64,000 nt of DNA from Zanthoxylum bungeanum (lineage: Eukaryota; Streptophyta; Magnoliopsida; Sapindales; Rutaceae), in the NCBI GenBank assembly GCA_019454045.1, contig SKCR01049643.1:147329-211328 (forward strand). Reading direction: 5' to 3'. Position 1 is the stretch's first letter. Every line of letters begins with the position of its first letter. Both the position numbers and the translations under genes were made by a program. Of the stretch, positions 49,280 through 60,500 are shown in pieces. Under the pieces are notes generated by a model, which was given only the letters and a program-made list of their open reading frames with translations, did not search any database and had not been told where the DNA came from.

Positions 49280-50225
49280 TGTTGGAGTTCTACGGTCCCG
49301 AGGATCAATAATCAAGCATGAAATAAGTGCGAATACAAATCGAGGAAGTTGCGGAATACTTACATCGATCGGTTGAGCGACGCGGTGGACAAAAAAACTT
49401 TACTTTCTACCTCCTCCAAGCTCGGCAGTGGCAGTTTCTGTCATCCCCAAATTCGGCCATTTTGGTTCTCCTCCAAGCTCCAAGCTTTGTCATGGTGATT
49501 CCAAGCTCATGGGTGGACTTCCCTATCACCTTCGCATGACTTCGTAGTGTGCTAGCACCCTTAATTTTGCAACAAAATCATGACTTTTTGCTTCCCTTCA
49601 TGCTCGGTTTTTGCCCAGAAAAACCAGTGAAGAACAGCCTCATGGGCGTGTGTGAGAGAAGAGAAAAAAAGTAGAGAGAGATTGGTTTTGGTTGTAATGA
49701 TTTAGTGTATCTAATACATTTCTCCTTTTAATTTCCAAAATCAAAATAAATCATATACAATCAATAAACAATTATAAATGTCAATCAAGCTTTCAAAAAG
49801 CTTTCTATCAACTTACATCAAGTCACATCACTCATGAATAGTGACTGGTGTCAATCACTCAAAGTGAAAGACATTTATCACTTGATTGATGGATGATGTG
49901 ACGCTAGATGCGACTAGCGATTTGACGCTTGATTTGACTTGTGTGCCGCACTCGAATTCGAAATGTGAATGCGATCGCAAACAATCCCGGGCTCGGGTTC
50001 GCTAATTCCAAATTAACAAATTTTCCGTTGCGACGTAATTAAATGATTACGCCTAGTGAAATCACTATTCACGTCGCAAACGAATTAATTCTAAATTAAC
50101 TCGTTCGCCCGAATTAAAATCTAATTTTAATTCCGCGTCGAAATCCAATTTCGTATAATATATCAAATATATTATTTTATCGATTAATTCCAAATTAATC
50201 GTTCTCTCTCTTCTAATAGAATTTT
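49280..50225 (-). mobile_element. Chimeric partial LTR: C sequence switching to B-LTR flank
   Basis: The first ~900 bp match the start of C's LTR (41468 onward and 50226 onward). The end, CTTCTAATAGAATTTT, matches B's LTR immediately left of the C insertion (41452-41467), not C, which reads CTTTATTGATATTTT at the same place. It then abuts a new full C LTR at 50226. Confidence 0.88.
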
Positions 50226-53084
50226 TGTTGGAGTTCTACGGTCCCGAGGATCAATAATCAAGCATGAAATAAGTGCGAATACAAATCGAGGAAGTTGCGG
50301 AATACTTACATCGATCGGTTGAGCGACGCGGTGGACAACAAAACTTTACTTTCTACCTCCTCCAAGCTCGGCAGTGGCAGTTTCTGTCATCCCCAAATTC
50401 GGCCATTTTGGTTCTCCTCCAAGCTCCAAGCTTTGTCATGGTGATTCCAAGCTCATGGGTGGACTTCCCTATCACATTCGTATGACTTCGTAGTGTGCTA
50501 ACACCCTTAATTTTGCAACAAAATCATGACTTTTTGCTTCCCTTCATGCTCGGTTTTTGCCCAGAAAAACCAGTGAAGAACAGCCTCATGGGCGTGTGTG
50601 AGAGAGGAGAAAAAAAGGAGAGAGAGATTGGTTTTGGTTGTAATGATTTAGTGTATCTAATACACTTATCCTTTTAATTTCCAAAATCAAAATAAATCAT
50701 ATACAATCAATAAACAATTATAAATGTCAATCAAGCTTTCAAAAAGCTTTTTATCAACTTACATCAAGTCACATCACTCATGAATAGTGACTGGTGTCAA
50801 TCACTCAAAGTGAAAGACATCTATCACTTGATTGACGGATGATGTGACGTTAGATGCGACTAGCGATTTGATGCTTGATTTGACTTGCGTGCCGCACTCG
50901 AATTCAAAATGCGAATGCGCTCGCAAACAATCCCGGGCTCGGGTTCGCTAATTCCAAATTAACGAATTTTTCGTTGCGACGTAATTAAATGATTAGGCCT
51001 AGCGAAATCACTATTCACGTCGCAAACGAATTAATTCTAAATTAATTCATTCGCCCGAATTAAAATCTAATTTTAATTCCGCGTCGAAATCCAATTTCAT
51101 ATAATATATCAAATATATTATTTTATCGATTAATTACAAATTAATCGTTCTCTCTCTTTATTGATATTTTATCCCAGATAAAATATCTCCGCAATTAATC
51201 CCAGATTAATTTTCTCTCTCATCTAATTAATCCCAGATTAATAAAGTGCGAGTCATACGTCATCGGTGAATCTTCGGGAAGCGACCCATGAGATCCCGGG
51301 ATATGTTGGTAGTAAATCGGGTCGTCGGACTATCCGAACACGTAAGTACATAATATTACGTTTGAACCGATTTACAAGACAAAGTTGGCTTCTAGCAAAG
51401 CGCTATGCCTACCCAATTCTCCAGAAACATGCTTACATGAATAAACGGATCTATATCAGGCGTAGTATACGTAATATTGCGTATTTCGATCCAGTATCGG
51501 ATGATCACATGCAAGGCCTGTGGCTGGTACAATTTATGCCTCGTACGAAGCATATATCGGATTACGAGCAACTAGTCTCTTTATTATCGGATAATCATGA
51601 CCAAGTCATATTATCCCGATGGTTGCAACCCTTTAGGGAACCAGTTATGTATCCCTACGCGATCATCATCTCCATATGACTGGAGTGATACTTCCGTCTT
51701 GACATCACACCCAACACACTACGATTCTCAATATACCCAGCAGAGGCGTACACAGAACCTGTTAAAGCCCTGGATGACCAAAACCAAAGTATATTGATTG
51801 TCGCAAGTATTAGCGGTGCAAGTCTCAAGTTAAGACCAAATACACCTACCCTGATTTCGGACTTCCATAGACACATAGTCATATTACCTAGGGGTGGGCG
51901 CGGTTCGGTTTGGTTCGGTTGTTCGGTTTTTGCTAAAAACCGAACCAAACCATATTTTACGGTTCAGATTTTTTACCTCTCAAACCAAACCATTAAATAA
52001 CAGATTGGTTCGGATTGAAAATTTTTTAAACCAGCGGTTTACAGATTGGTTCGGTTCGGTTCGGTTTACGGATTATTATATTTAAAACAAATTTTCATCC
52101 ACTTAAGTGAAGACAAAAAAAAAAAAAAAAAAAAAACTAGTCTATCAAACAAATAGTATGAAGTGCTAGGGTGTAAGCTGTGACTCTAGGGAACACATGC
52201 ACTCCATAAAGAATTGAAAAATGAAGCACAATTAATTATTGTATTTTTTAAAAATTACCTCGAATAATGATGTTACAATCATTCTAATTAAGAGACAAAT
52301 CCAACATCTTACTTTCAAGAATAATGATGCTACCATAAAACAAAAAAAATTAAGAATAAAAGTATTAACAAATAAATTGAAGAATAAAAGTATTAACATA
52401 CTAATAAAAAGAAAACATAGAATAAAATTAAAAGAAAAATACAAATACAATTTTTTTTATAAAAATATATAATTTTTTTAATTATAACGGTTCGGTTCGG
52501 TTTAACAGGTGCGGTTCGGATTAGCTCCTGAACCGAACCGTAAACCATTTGGGGTGAGCCAATCCGAACCGTAAACTGAACCGTTAGAAAAAAAACCGTA
52601 AATTCGGTTCGGTTTGGTTCGGTTTGCGGTTTGGTTCGGTTCGGTCGGTTTTTTTGCCCACCCCTAATACTACCAATGGAATTCCGATGGGGTCAATCCA
52701 GAGCGAAGCTGTTTCCCGTACCATCGGTAAAACACAACATTCTATTACACTTGCATGAGTATCCTATACCCAAATATATGAGAACTATGTCATTTGTGCC
52801 CTCACAACGCGCACAAGAGTAATACTAGTCTTTTACGTATTATCGATGTCCAATCTCGATAATACTCTGACTATGGATATTTAATGATTTATCCTTCGTG
52901 GACTGATACTGTCTCATATCATTCTCAATCCAGGAACAAATCATAAGGACCTCATATCATTTATACATCTTGGTGATCTAATCACAAATGATAAGATAGC
53001 AATCTCCTTTGTCACATAGTTAATTTGTACAACAACACCATGATCTGTACAAATAGTGACGCTATGGGTCATAATTGTCCAATA
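50226..53084 (-). mobile_element. Second full LTR of element C, interrupted by a hAT-like element
   Basis: It starts TGTTGGAGTTCTACGG and ends GTCCAATA (expected CAACA). Without the 786-bp insertion (element plus duplication) it is about 2073 bp, matching 41468-43546. Confidence 0.9.
51889..52666. mobile_element. Non-autonomous hAT-like DNA transposon in C's LTR
   Basis: The terminal inverted repeats are TAGGGGTGGGC and GCCCACCCCTA. The flanking 8-mers ATATTACC (51881-51888) and ATACTACC (52667-52674) form an 8-bp target duplication with one change, the hAT hallmark. Removing it restores C's LTR (compare 43121-43138). The 778-bp interior has many CGGTTCGGTT words near both ends in inverted arrangement, a poly-A run near 52113 and no transposase frame. 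Confidence 0.9.
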
Positions 53085-53089
53085 ATTTT

Positions 53090-54172
53090 ATCTCAGATAA
53101 ATTCTCGCCGTAATTAATCATAGATTAATTATGTTCGAATCATACGTCATCAGTGAATCTTCGGGAAGCGACCCATGAGATCCCTGGATATGTTGGCAGT
53201 AAATCCGGTCGTCGGACTATCCGAACATGTGAGTACCTTGTACTACGTTCTTACCGATTTACGAGACATGGTTGGCTTCTAGCAAAGCACCGTGTCTACC
53301 CAATTCTCCAGAAATATTCTTAAAGGAATATATAATCTATGTCAGGCGTAGTATACGTAGTATTGCGTATTACGATCTAGTATCAGATGTCACATGCAAG
53401 GCTTGGGGCTGGAATAGTGTCTGCCCCGTACGAAGCATATATCGGATCACAAAGAACTAGTCTCTTTAATCGGATAATCATGACCTTGTCATATTATCCC
53501 GATGGTTGCAAACAATTAGAGTACCAGTTCTGTATCCATGTGTGATCATCATCTCCATATGACTGAAGTGATACTTCCGTCTTGACATCACACCCAATAC
53601 ACTACTATTCTCAATAAACCCAGAAAAGGCGTACACAGAACCTGTTAAAGTCCTGGACGACCAAAACCAAAGCGTATTGATTGTCGCAAGTACTAACGAT
53701 GCAAGTCTCAGGTTAAGACCAAATACACCTACCCTGATTCGGATTCCCATAGACACATAGTCATACTACCAATGGGATTCTGCAGGGTCTATCTAGAGCG
53801 AAGCTGTTTCCGTACCATCGGTAAACACAACCTCATATCACACTTGCATAAGTATCCAATACTTAAATATATGAGAACTATGTCGTTACGCTTCCATAAC
53901 ACGCACAAGTGCAATAATAGTCTATTCTGCATTATCGATGTCCAGTCTCGATAATACTACAACTAGGGATATTTAATGATTAAACCTTTATGGATTGATA
54001 TTGTCTCATATCTAATAATCTGGAACTAATCATAAGGACTTTTATCATTTATATATTTAAGTAATCAAATTACAAAATGATAAAATGCAATTTCATTGTC
54101 ACATAGTTAATTTGTACAAAAACCACAATGTCTTTTACAAATAGTGACGCTATGGGTCATAATTGTCCAACA
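53090..54172 (-). mobile_element. 5' LTR of element B, right piece
   Basis: Continues 40643-41467 after the C insertion and ends GTCCAACA, followed by the CTTAC duplication and LTR E. Confidence 0.9.
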
Positions 54173-54177
54173 CTTAC

Positions 54178-54531
54178 CGATTTACAAAACATGGTTGGCT
54201 TCTAGCAAAACACCATGCCTACCCAATTCTCTAGAAATATTCTTTAAAGGAATATATAATCTTTATCTGGCGTAGTATACAATGTATTGCGTATTACGAT
54301 CCAGTATCAGATGTCACATGCTAGGCTTGGGGCTGGAATTATGTCTGCCTTGTACAAAACATATATCGGATCACTGGCAACTAGTCTCTATAATCGGATA
54401 ATCATGACCTAGTCATATTATCCCGATGACTGCAGTACTTAAGAGTACCAGTTCCGTATCCCTATCATCATCTCCATATGACTGAAGTGATACTTCCATC
54501 TTGACATCACACCCAATACACTACGATTCTC
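54178..54531 (-). mobile_element. Partial LTR E, right piece
   Basis: Continues 31503-32569 (CGATTTACAAAACATGG onward), matching B and C LTRs up to CACTACGATTCTC. The expected last ~500 bp are missing, and the text switches to D's LTR. Confidence 0.8.
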
Positions 54532-55526
54532 TAAGTCCAGACACGTTCTTCATATAAGTCTAGCTTATATGTAAGCAATTTGGCCACCTCTGAATTCGCG
54601 AAGAACATGGCCAACCTTTCTGAACTATACAAGTTGAGGTCATCACATATGTTTAACAATCCCTTTGTAGTAGACTATCCGAGTTGTGCTTAGGAATATT
54701 AGATTACACCGTCAAGTGTCCAAGGCGCACATATCATATTGTTGACATGTCCACGATTCTTTACAACTTATCAGAATACCATTTCTGATATATGCGATCA
54801 ACCCTAGGTGATAGGCTTTGGCCAAAGTCTTAAAAATCGTGACTTGCTCACCAAGATATTTAATCCCTTATGGTACACATACGAGCCGACATATTCTATC
54901 TTGATACATACTTGATTAACGAGTGTATTGGTCCACACCCGATGAACATCTAGCGGTCAGGTCATGAAAGGTCTCTGACATATATGGCATCAAATTATGA
55001 AGGATCACACACAAAATCATTGATATCCTATAATCAAAGGATCACATATGTTACTCGACTCGAGGAGATTCCAATTGACTGTGGTGTGTACTTCCAACAA
55101 TTAGGAATCACATGTGAGTCATTCAGTAATCACTCTAATGAATACCCACATGTCTATATGAGCTTTCCTTGCTCATGGTACATCCGGTTAAACCATTGGA
55201 AATCTAATTCCAATATACGACATGTGCTAGTCTGTTAGGTTATAAGAATTCGACCGTATTCCAAAACTAACGACTAAGAATATTTACTTTAAGAATAGTT
55301 TATAATACTAATATTATCCCAATATTGGACCACCCAGTATCTAGTATTACTACATGACTATTCTAAGGTCGATGTCATTCTCAGCATATTTATATATCAA
55401 ACTAATATGCATAATGACATTACCATTAACAAGGTTGAAATGAAAATATAATTATTTTATTATTAAATAATAAAATATATTGTACAATAAATTATTCGGA
55501 TTGATGCTCCAAACATCACTCCAACA
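54532..55526 (-). mobile_element. 5' LTR of element D, truncated
   Basis: TAAGTCCAGACACG onward aligns with 26422-27418 of the 3' LTR. The proximal ~1.5 kb is deleted. It ends CTCCAACA, followed by the CATTA duplication. Confidence 0.85.
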
Positions 55527-55531
55527 CATTA

Positions 55532-56160
55532 TTACTGATAACTATGCAAGATTCTGTTTTTTTATCGTTTGCATAGAATATCCGGCCAGACTTAAGACAT
55601 GTTTGACCGGACATTGATAAAAACAAAATATGTTCGACCTATCTTGTGTTGTATTCTGTTGAATTAGTATTTTTCTATTATTTTAATAATTTTTGGATAT
55701 TTATAACTATCAATATTGTTATTTTATTATTTTTATTATTAATGATTGCATCGTCGTATGCTTTAAATTATTGTTGCATGATGTTGCATTATAAGACATG
55801 TTTATACATTTTTTCAAACTCGAGTATTATACTGGCATCCATAAGAGACCATTTCGAATCCAAACGAGTTTAAGATCGGCGGCCCTTGCGAGGGGTGTAG
55901 TGCGACCTTAAATTTTTCATTGTATTTTATTGGGTGGCGACTCCATCATTCTCCGGTTAGTCCCATGTGGGCTATCCGTACTCTCTACGGAATGCGAGCC
56001 CAATAATGTCGTGGTCGTCGGCATCATAGTCATAGCGGTAAATCTCGTTTATCTCCTATATGGGGTAATGTAGTCAACAACGATTTTGCTATAAGTCTTT
56101 TAATCATCACTATAAGATTCTATTCATAGTGAATTTCGGTGTTAACCTATACCTGAAGTG
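55532..56160 (+). mobile_element. Element F, right part with a primer-site-like sequence
   Basis: It continues the CCGGCCAGAC / GACCGGACATT words seen at 11750-12055 and 24484-24780. TGGGTGGCGACTCC at 55939-55952 resembles the TGGCGACTCC primer site reported for Ogre/Tat-type gypsy elements (tRNA-Arg). F may thus be an LTR plus the start of an internal region. No coding sequence follows, and the right boundary is uncertain. Confidence 0.45.
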
Positions 56161-56340
56161 GTTTTTCTCTATATTATAGGTTTGTATTTTGGATTCAAAA
56201 TTTACGCAAGTGCGTATTTAGAATAAATTTATGTTTTTGTAAAAATATTTGATATTTTGAAAAACATGATTTTTGTTCTATAACATGTGTTGATGTTGGT
56301 TTTGATATTAAAAATTAATTTTGAGTGTTTGACAGTATTT
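56161..56340. other. AT-rich DNA, nothing recognised
   Basis: Short AT-rich stretch with no motif I can assign. Confidence 0.4.
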
Positions 56341-56344
56341 ATGG

Positions 56345-56475
56345 GAGATAGTATATCATTTTTCAGGTGTATATGTCATATCTCTCACAGCAGCTGGGTC
56401 CCACACGGTTGTGGGACCCAGCTATTATGAGAGAGATCATATATACACCCGAAACATAATATAATTTTTCAAATC
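56345..56475. mobile_element. Foldback/MITE-like inverted repeat
   Basis: The core GCTGGGTCCCACA / TGTGGGACCCAGC forms a near-perfect hairpin at 56393-56422. The arms continue outward (GGTGTATATGTCATATCTCTC against GAGAGATCATATATACACC), giving about 60-bp imperfect arms. No coding capacity and no clear target duplication. Confidence 0.7.
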
Positions 56476-56636
56476 GAAGACCTATTCTCATACAAGAAAC
56501 CACCGACCTAGTCTCATGTAATCAATGCGACACATCACCTCACAGTTCTAAGCAACTTCTATTTCTTCCTTATTTTACAATACATCATATAAATTTTAAT
56601 ATAAAGAGTTTTTTATTTTTTTACTTTCAACCGCTT

Positions 56637-56995
56637 TAAGGGTGGCAGAAAAACTCGGGCCCGACTTTCCAATTTTGGTCTGGGACTGCCCTGGCCCGGG
56701 CCAAAATTTTAAAAAAATATATATATGTATATATATATATATTAATATATTTGTAGCATTTTTTTTTTGTTTTTAGCATTTAAATTGTTAATTTATTAAT
56801 GAAACTTGTGATTTATTTATAAATTGTTTTTATATATAGTGTAAATGTATTTTATATTTATATATTTTAAATTTTTAAATTTTTTTTTAAAATTCGAGCC
56901 AAAAAAAAAAAAGCCCGGGCCTGGGACCCGGGCTTTTTTTTTTGTTGGCCGTGCTTGTCAAAGCCCGGGTCCGGCCGGACTCATTGCCACCCTTA
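56637..56995. mobile_element. Short hAT-like element with CCCGGGC-rich ends
   Basis: The terminal inverted repeats are TAAGGGTGGCA and TGCCACCCTTA. The flanks AACCGCTT (56629-56636) and AACAACTT (56996-57003) match at 6 of 8 positions, a possible old 8-bp duplication. The ends carry GGGCCCGA / CCGGGCC words, and the interior is AT-rich with runs of A and T. It is 359 bp with no transposase. Confidence 0.7.
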
Positions 56996-57010
56996 AACAA
57001 CTTATTCTTT

Positions 57011-57148
57011 TTGTATTCTTAATGGGCGTGACTTGATGGTATAAATTCAAGATCTTATCTTGAGATCTTGAGTTCGAATCCAGAAAATATATTTGTTATA
57101 AAAATTTGGGACAACCGTTAATTTTACCTACTATTAAAAAAAAAAAAT
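57011..57148 (+). mobile_element. tRNA-derived SINE upstream of the G-beta gene
   Basis: An A-box-like TGACTTGATGGT and a B box GAGTTCGAATCC lie about 30 bp apart, followed by an AT-rich body and an A-run ending at about 57147. TTATTCTTT at 57002-57010 and 57149-57157 is an exact 9-bp target duplication. Length about 138 bp. Confidence 0.8.
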
Positions 57149-57157
57149 TTATTCTTT

Positions 57158-57479
57158 CCGAAGACAATTGAATGAATAAAAATTAAAAAAATAATTGTCG
57201 AAGCAGCCACAAAATGAAAGGGGTAAGACAGACACGTAGGATACAGTGGGACCGGCGGCATCAGTCAAAATCAAGTCACCTGCCTGAGTAATTACTAACC
57301 ACCCCCCTTCTCTCTCCCTGTCACTGTGTATATTATTATCACACATTTGTTTTTTTTCATAAATTAAAAATAATAATAAAAAAAAAAGAAAGCCGTAAAT
57401 TCTCACATCACCACCATCAACTTCACGTTACCTTAAACAAATTGTCAGTATTCTCTCTCTTCTTAAATCATCGAATCAA
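57158..57479 (+). promoter_or_regulatory. 5' flank of the G-beta gene
   Basis: This is the only unique sequence between the SINE and the gene. It has pyrimidine-rich patches (CTTCTCTCTCCCTGTCAC near 57310, TTCTCTCTCTTC near 57450). I see no convincing TATA box at a fixed distance, so this is a position-based promoter call. Confidence 0.35.
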
Positions 57480-57575
57480 ATGAGACTCTAGGGCTAGAAT
57501 GGAAGCTGAATTGGAGCTTAACATTTGAACCAAAACATGGGATGTAATTTTGTAATATTTTTGAAGTTCAATTGA
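57480..57575 (+). promoter_or_regulatory. Cluster of small upstream ORFs before the G-beta start
   Basis: Three ATG-stop units precede the main ATG at 57585: 57480-57491 (3 codons plus stop), 57499-57528 (9 plus stop) and 57537-57575 (12 plus stop). A minimal ATG-TGTAA-type unit lies within the last. If the transcript starts upstream of 57480 they could lower translation. The transcript start is not known. Confidence 0.45.
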
Positions 57576-57584
57576 TTGATAAAC

Positions 57585-60500
57585 ATGTCGGTTTCGGAGC
57601 TCAAAGAGCGACACGCGGCGGCCATTGAGACGGTCAACACTCTCAGAGAACGGCTCAAGCAGAAGCGCCAGCAGTTGCTCGACGTAGACGGTACGGTTGT
57701 TTTTGTCTGGTATTTAAGATCTGAGATTCTATTGAATTTGTAATTTGTTGTAATTTGAAATTTATTTTTGGCAGTTGCTGGATACGCGAGGTCGCAGGGT
57801 CGGTCTCCGGTCAACTTTGGTCCGACGGATCTCGTTTGTTGTAGGACCTTGCAAGGACACACTGGCAAGGTCAATTTTTCTTTTCCTCTATTATATATTT
57901 TTGACTATTTTGTTAATGGTATTGATAAATTATATGAATTGAAGAAAGTGTTGGTGATCTTCAGTTGATGTTAGTTTGTAGTTAATGGAGTAGAAATATG
58001 AAAGTTTTATGATCGGGTTTGTGATTTTTTTATGGAGAGTAGGTTAAGAGAAGGAAATACTGCTGTAATTATAATTCTTTACAAGATGCTTTCTTTATCA
58101 ATTTACTTGCATGGTGATATTAAGATGTTTCAGTCCGTGATCCTTTTGAATAGATCTTAAAGTTCATCAGAGCGGGTTCTTCCATTTTGGTGTCTGTGAT
58201 TCTTTAGGAAATGAAGTCAATTAAACTTTGCAATCTTATTCAGTGAATTGTTTGGTTGGATTGCTGAAAACTTTGATATAATAATCTCTCCACTCATAAA
58301 TTTCCAAGACCAATAATCAACAATTTAGAGATACTGACTATAGAGTTCATTTGTTGGACAAAAGATGGAAAAGTCATTTTGATACTAAGGGGCTTGAGTT
58401 TGAAGGTAGCTCAAGAAAGACCCATTCATTAGTTGGAAAGTTAAGAGTGATAATAGTTAAGTGAATGAGGCTCTATAGTCTATATTCTCTTTACGCAGAA
58501 TATATTATGGACTTTATTGATGGTAAGATGAAGCTATTGATGTTAACCAGTGAGCAAATTTTGAGGTTTTTCATGTTTGTATCCTTTCATATTAAGGAGG
58601 CTGTGAGCTGAGAAAGTTACTAAATTTTAAGACAGTTTTCAATTACTTGTATTTTACCATTTTTTTCTGTATGGTGGGGTCAAATATAACATTTCTGTGT
58701 GAAATCTCAGGTATATTCATTGGACTGGACTTCCGAAAGGAATCGAATTGTCAGTGCATCTCAAGATGGAAGGTTAATAGTGTGGAATGCTCTTACTAGC
58801 CAGAAAACTCATGCCATAAAACTGCCTTGTGCTTGGGTAATGACTTGCGCCTTCTCTCCAAGTGGTCAATTTGTGGCCTGTGGTGGTCTTGATAGTGTTT
58901 GCTCCATTTTCAACCTGAATTCTCCTACTGACAAGGATGGAAATTTACCAGTATCAAGAATGCTTAGTGGGCACAAGGGTTATGTGTCCTGCTGTCAGTA
59001 TGTTCCAGATGAGGACACTCACCTAATTACCAGTTCAGGTGACCAAACCTGTGTTTTGTGGGATATTACAACAGGCCTTAGAACTTCTGTTTTTGGAGGA
59101 GAATTTCAGTCTGGCCACACTGCTGATGTGTTAAGGTATTATTGATGATTCTCAATTTTCCATCCTGTTCTAGAAGGATCTCTTTTTTTTTTCTTTTTTT
59201 TTTTTTCCAATAATCTTTTTTTGTCTAGTCATCTTATCAAGTCTAAACATCTTTGTATCTAGCATTTCAATTTTTTTTTATAATAACCCAAGAAGTTTCT
59301 GTATATCCAATAGAGATTGCAACATAAAACCATAAGTGACTTCTGATACTGTTGCTTAAGTAGAGGCAGAATATTTCAATTCTGTTGTTTGTGTGCTTCA
59401 ATATCTTAATTCAATATTTCAATTTATTTAACATTCTCAGTATGTGTTCCGCTTATTTATTAAGCTAATAGTTATAGTCAGGATTCTTGATGGAGCTTGT
59501 GTCACTGTCAGCTAGTATTTGAAGCTCATGCCTGGAATACAGGGAGTCTCATGAGTTTATTGTGTTGTCACTAGTCATATGATGGGAGCTTATGACCATA
59601 CACCTGTCAATTGTTTAGTAGATTTGTTAGATCACTTAATATAAGCGTATTATTTTTTTTATGACTTGTGGTTTTTCAAGACATTTGAATTATGAGAGCA
59701 ACCTTTATGACAATGATGGCTTATGATTTTTAAGTTTGTAAGACTGTAATCTAGAGGAGTTTATTTATGGAATATGTTATAATTCAGGATACTTATCATG
59801 TTATCAATTGGTTACTCTTTCAGTGTCTCAATTAGTGGTTCAAACTCAAGGATGTTTGTATCTGGTTCCTGTGATTCTACTGCCCGATTGTGGGATACTC
59901 GTGTTGCAAGTCGAGCAGTGCGCACGTTTCATGGGCATGAGGGAGATGTTAACTCTGTGAAGTTCTTTCCAGATGGCAATAGGTTTGGAACTGGCTCTGC
60001 TGATGGAACTTGCAGATTATTTGACATCAGGACAGGGCACCAACTCCAAGTGTATTATCAGCAGCATGGTGAGAATGAGATCCCACATGTGACGTCCATT
60101 GCATTCTCTGTATCAGGAAGACTTCTTTTTGCCGGATACTCAAATGGTGATTGCTATGTGTGGGACACATTATTAGCAAAGGTATATGCGTGCGTTGGTC
60201 TGTGTTGTCAGAACCTGTTCTTTTTTTATTGTTTGATATTTAAAAGATGTATCATTTTCAGTTTCTATTCAGTGGTCTTCTCAGTCTTAATTGCATGGCC
60301 TTCAATGAGAGTGCTTAAGAAGTACTTATAAACTGGAATTATATAGTGGTCGCTTGTTCCCTGATGTTGAGTGAGGCCACCTTGTGGTGCAAGAAACACA
60401 TCATATTAAGTTTTAGACCTAGTAAATACAACCTTTTCTATTGAAACAAAAGGATATGTATAATGAATGCTTCCATTACTTGAACTGGTTTACTAAATTT

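Larger units (their letters stand above)
41468..53084 (-). mobile_element. Ty1/copia retrotransposon C (minus), inserted in the 5' LTR of B
   Basis: ATTTT at 41463-41467 and 53085-53089 flanks the block, and B's LTR continues seamlessly across it. It comprises a full LTR (41468-43546), degenerate internal region, PBS (49267-49278), a chimeric partial LTR (49280-50225) and another full LTR (50226-53084). Having three LTR portions instead of two is abnormal; see findings. Confidence 0.9.
32570..54172 (-). mobile_element. Ty1/copia retrotransposon B (minus), inserted in LTR E
   Basis: LTRs: 32570-34479 (3') and 40643-41467 plus 53090-54172 (5', split by C). The lengths agree at 1910 and about 1908 bp. 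The target duplication CTTAC is at 32565-32569 and 54173-54177, and E continues across it. A PBS is at 40627-40641 and a purine tract lies next to 34479. This is the best preserved coding copy in the window, with one frame running from gag into RT broken mainly by stop codons. Confidence 0.93.
24923..55526 (-). mobile_element. Ty1/copia retrotransposon D (minus), heavily interrupted
   Basis: The outer borders are TGATGGGGCGG at 24923 and CTCCAACA at 55526, flanked by CATTA at 24918-24922 and 55527-55531. The left (3') LTR is 24923-27418. The right (5') LTR survives only as 54532-55526. Only RNase H and RT fragments remain. Gag, protease, integrase and the PBS are lost, apparently with a deletion at 54531/54532. 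Inside it lie solo LTR D', partial LTR E, and elements B and C. Confidence 0.83.

Noticed and set aside
52232..52472. Open frames inside the hAT-like element
   Set aside because: Lys/Asn/Ile-rich translation of AT-rich filler. No transposase motif such as the hAT dimerisation region.
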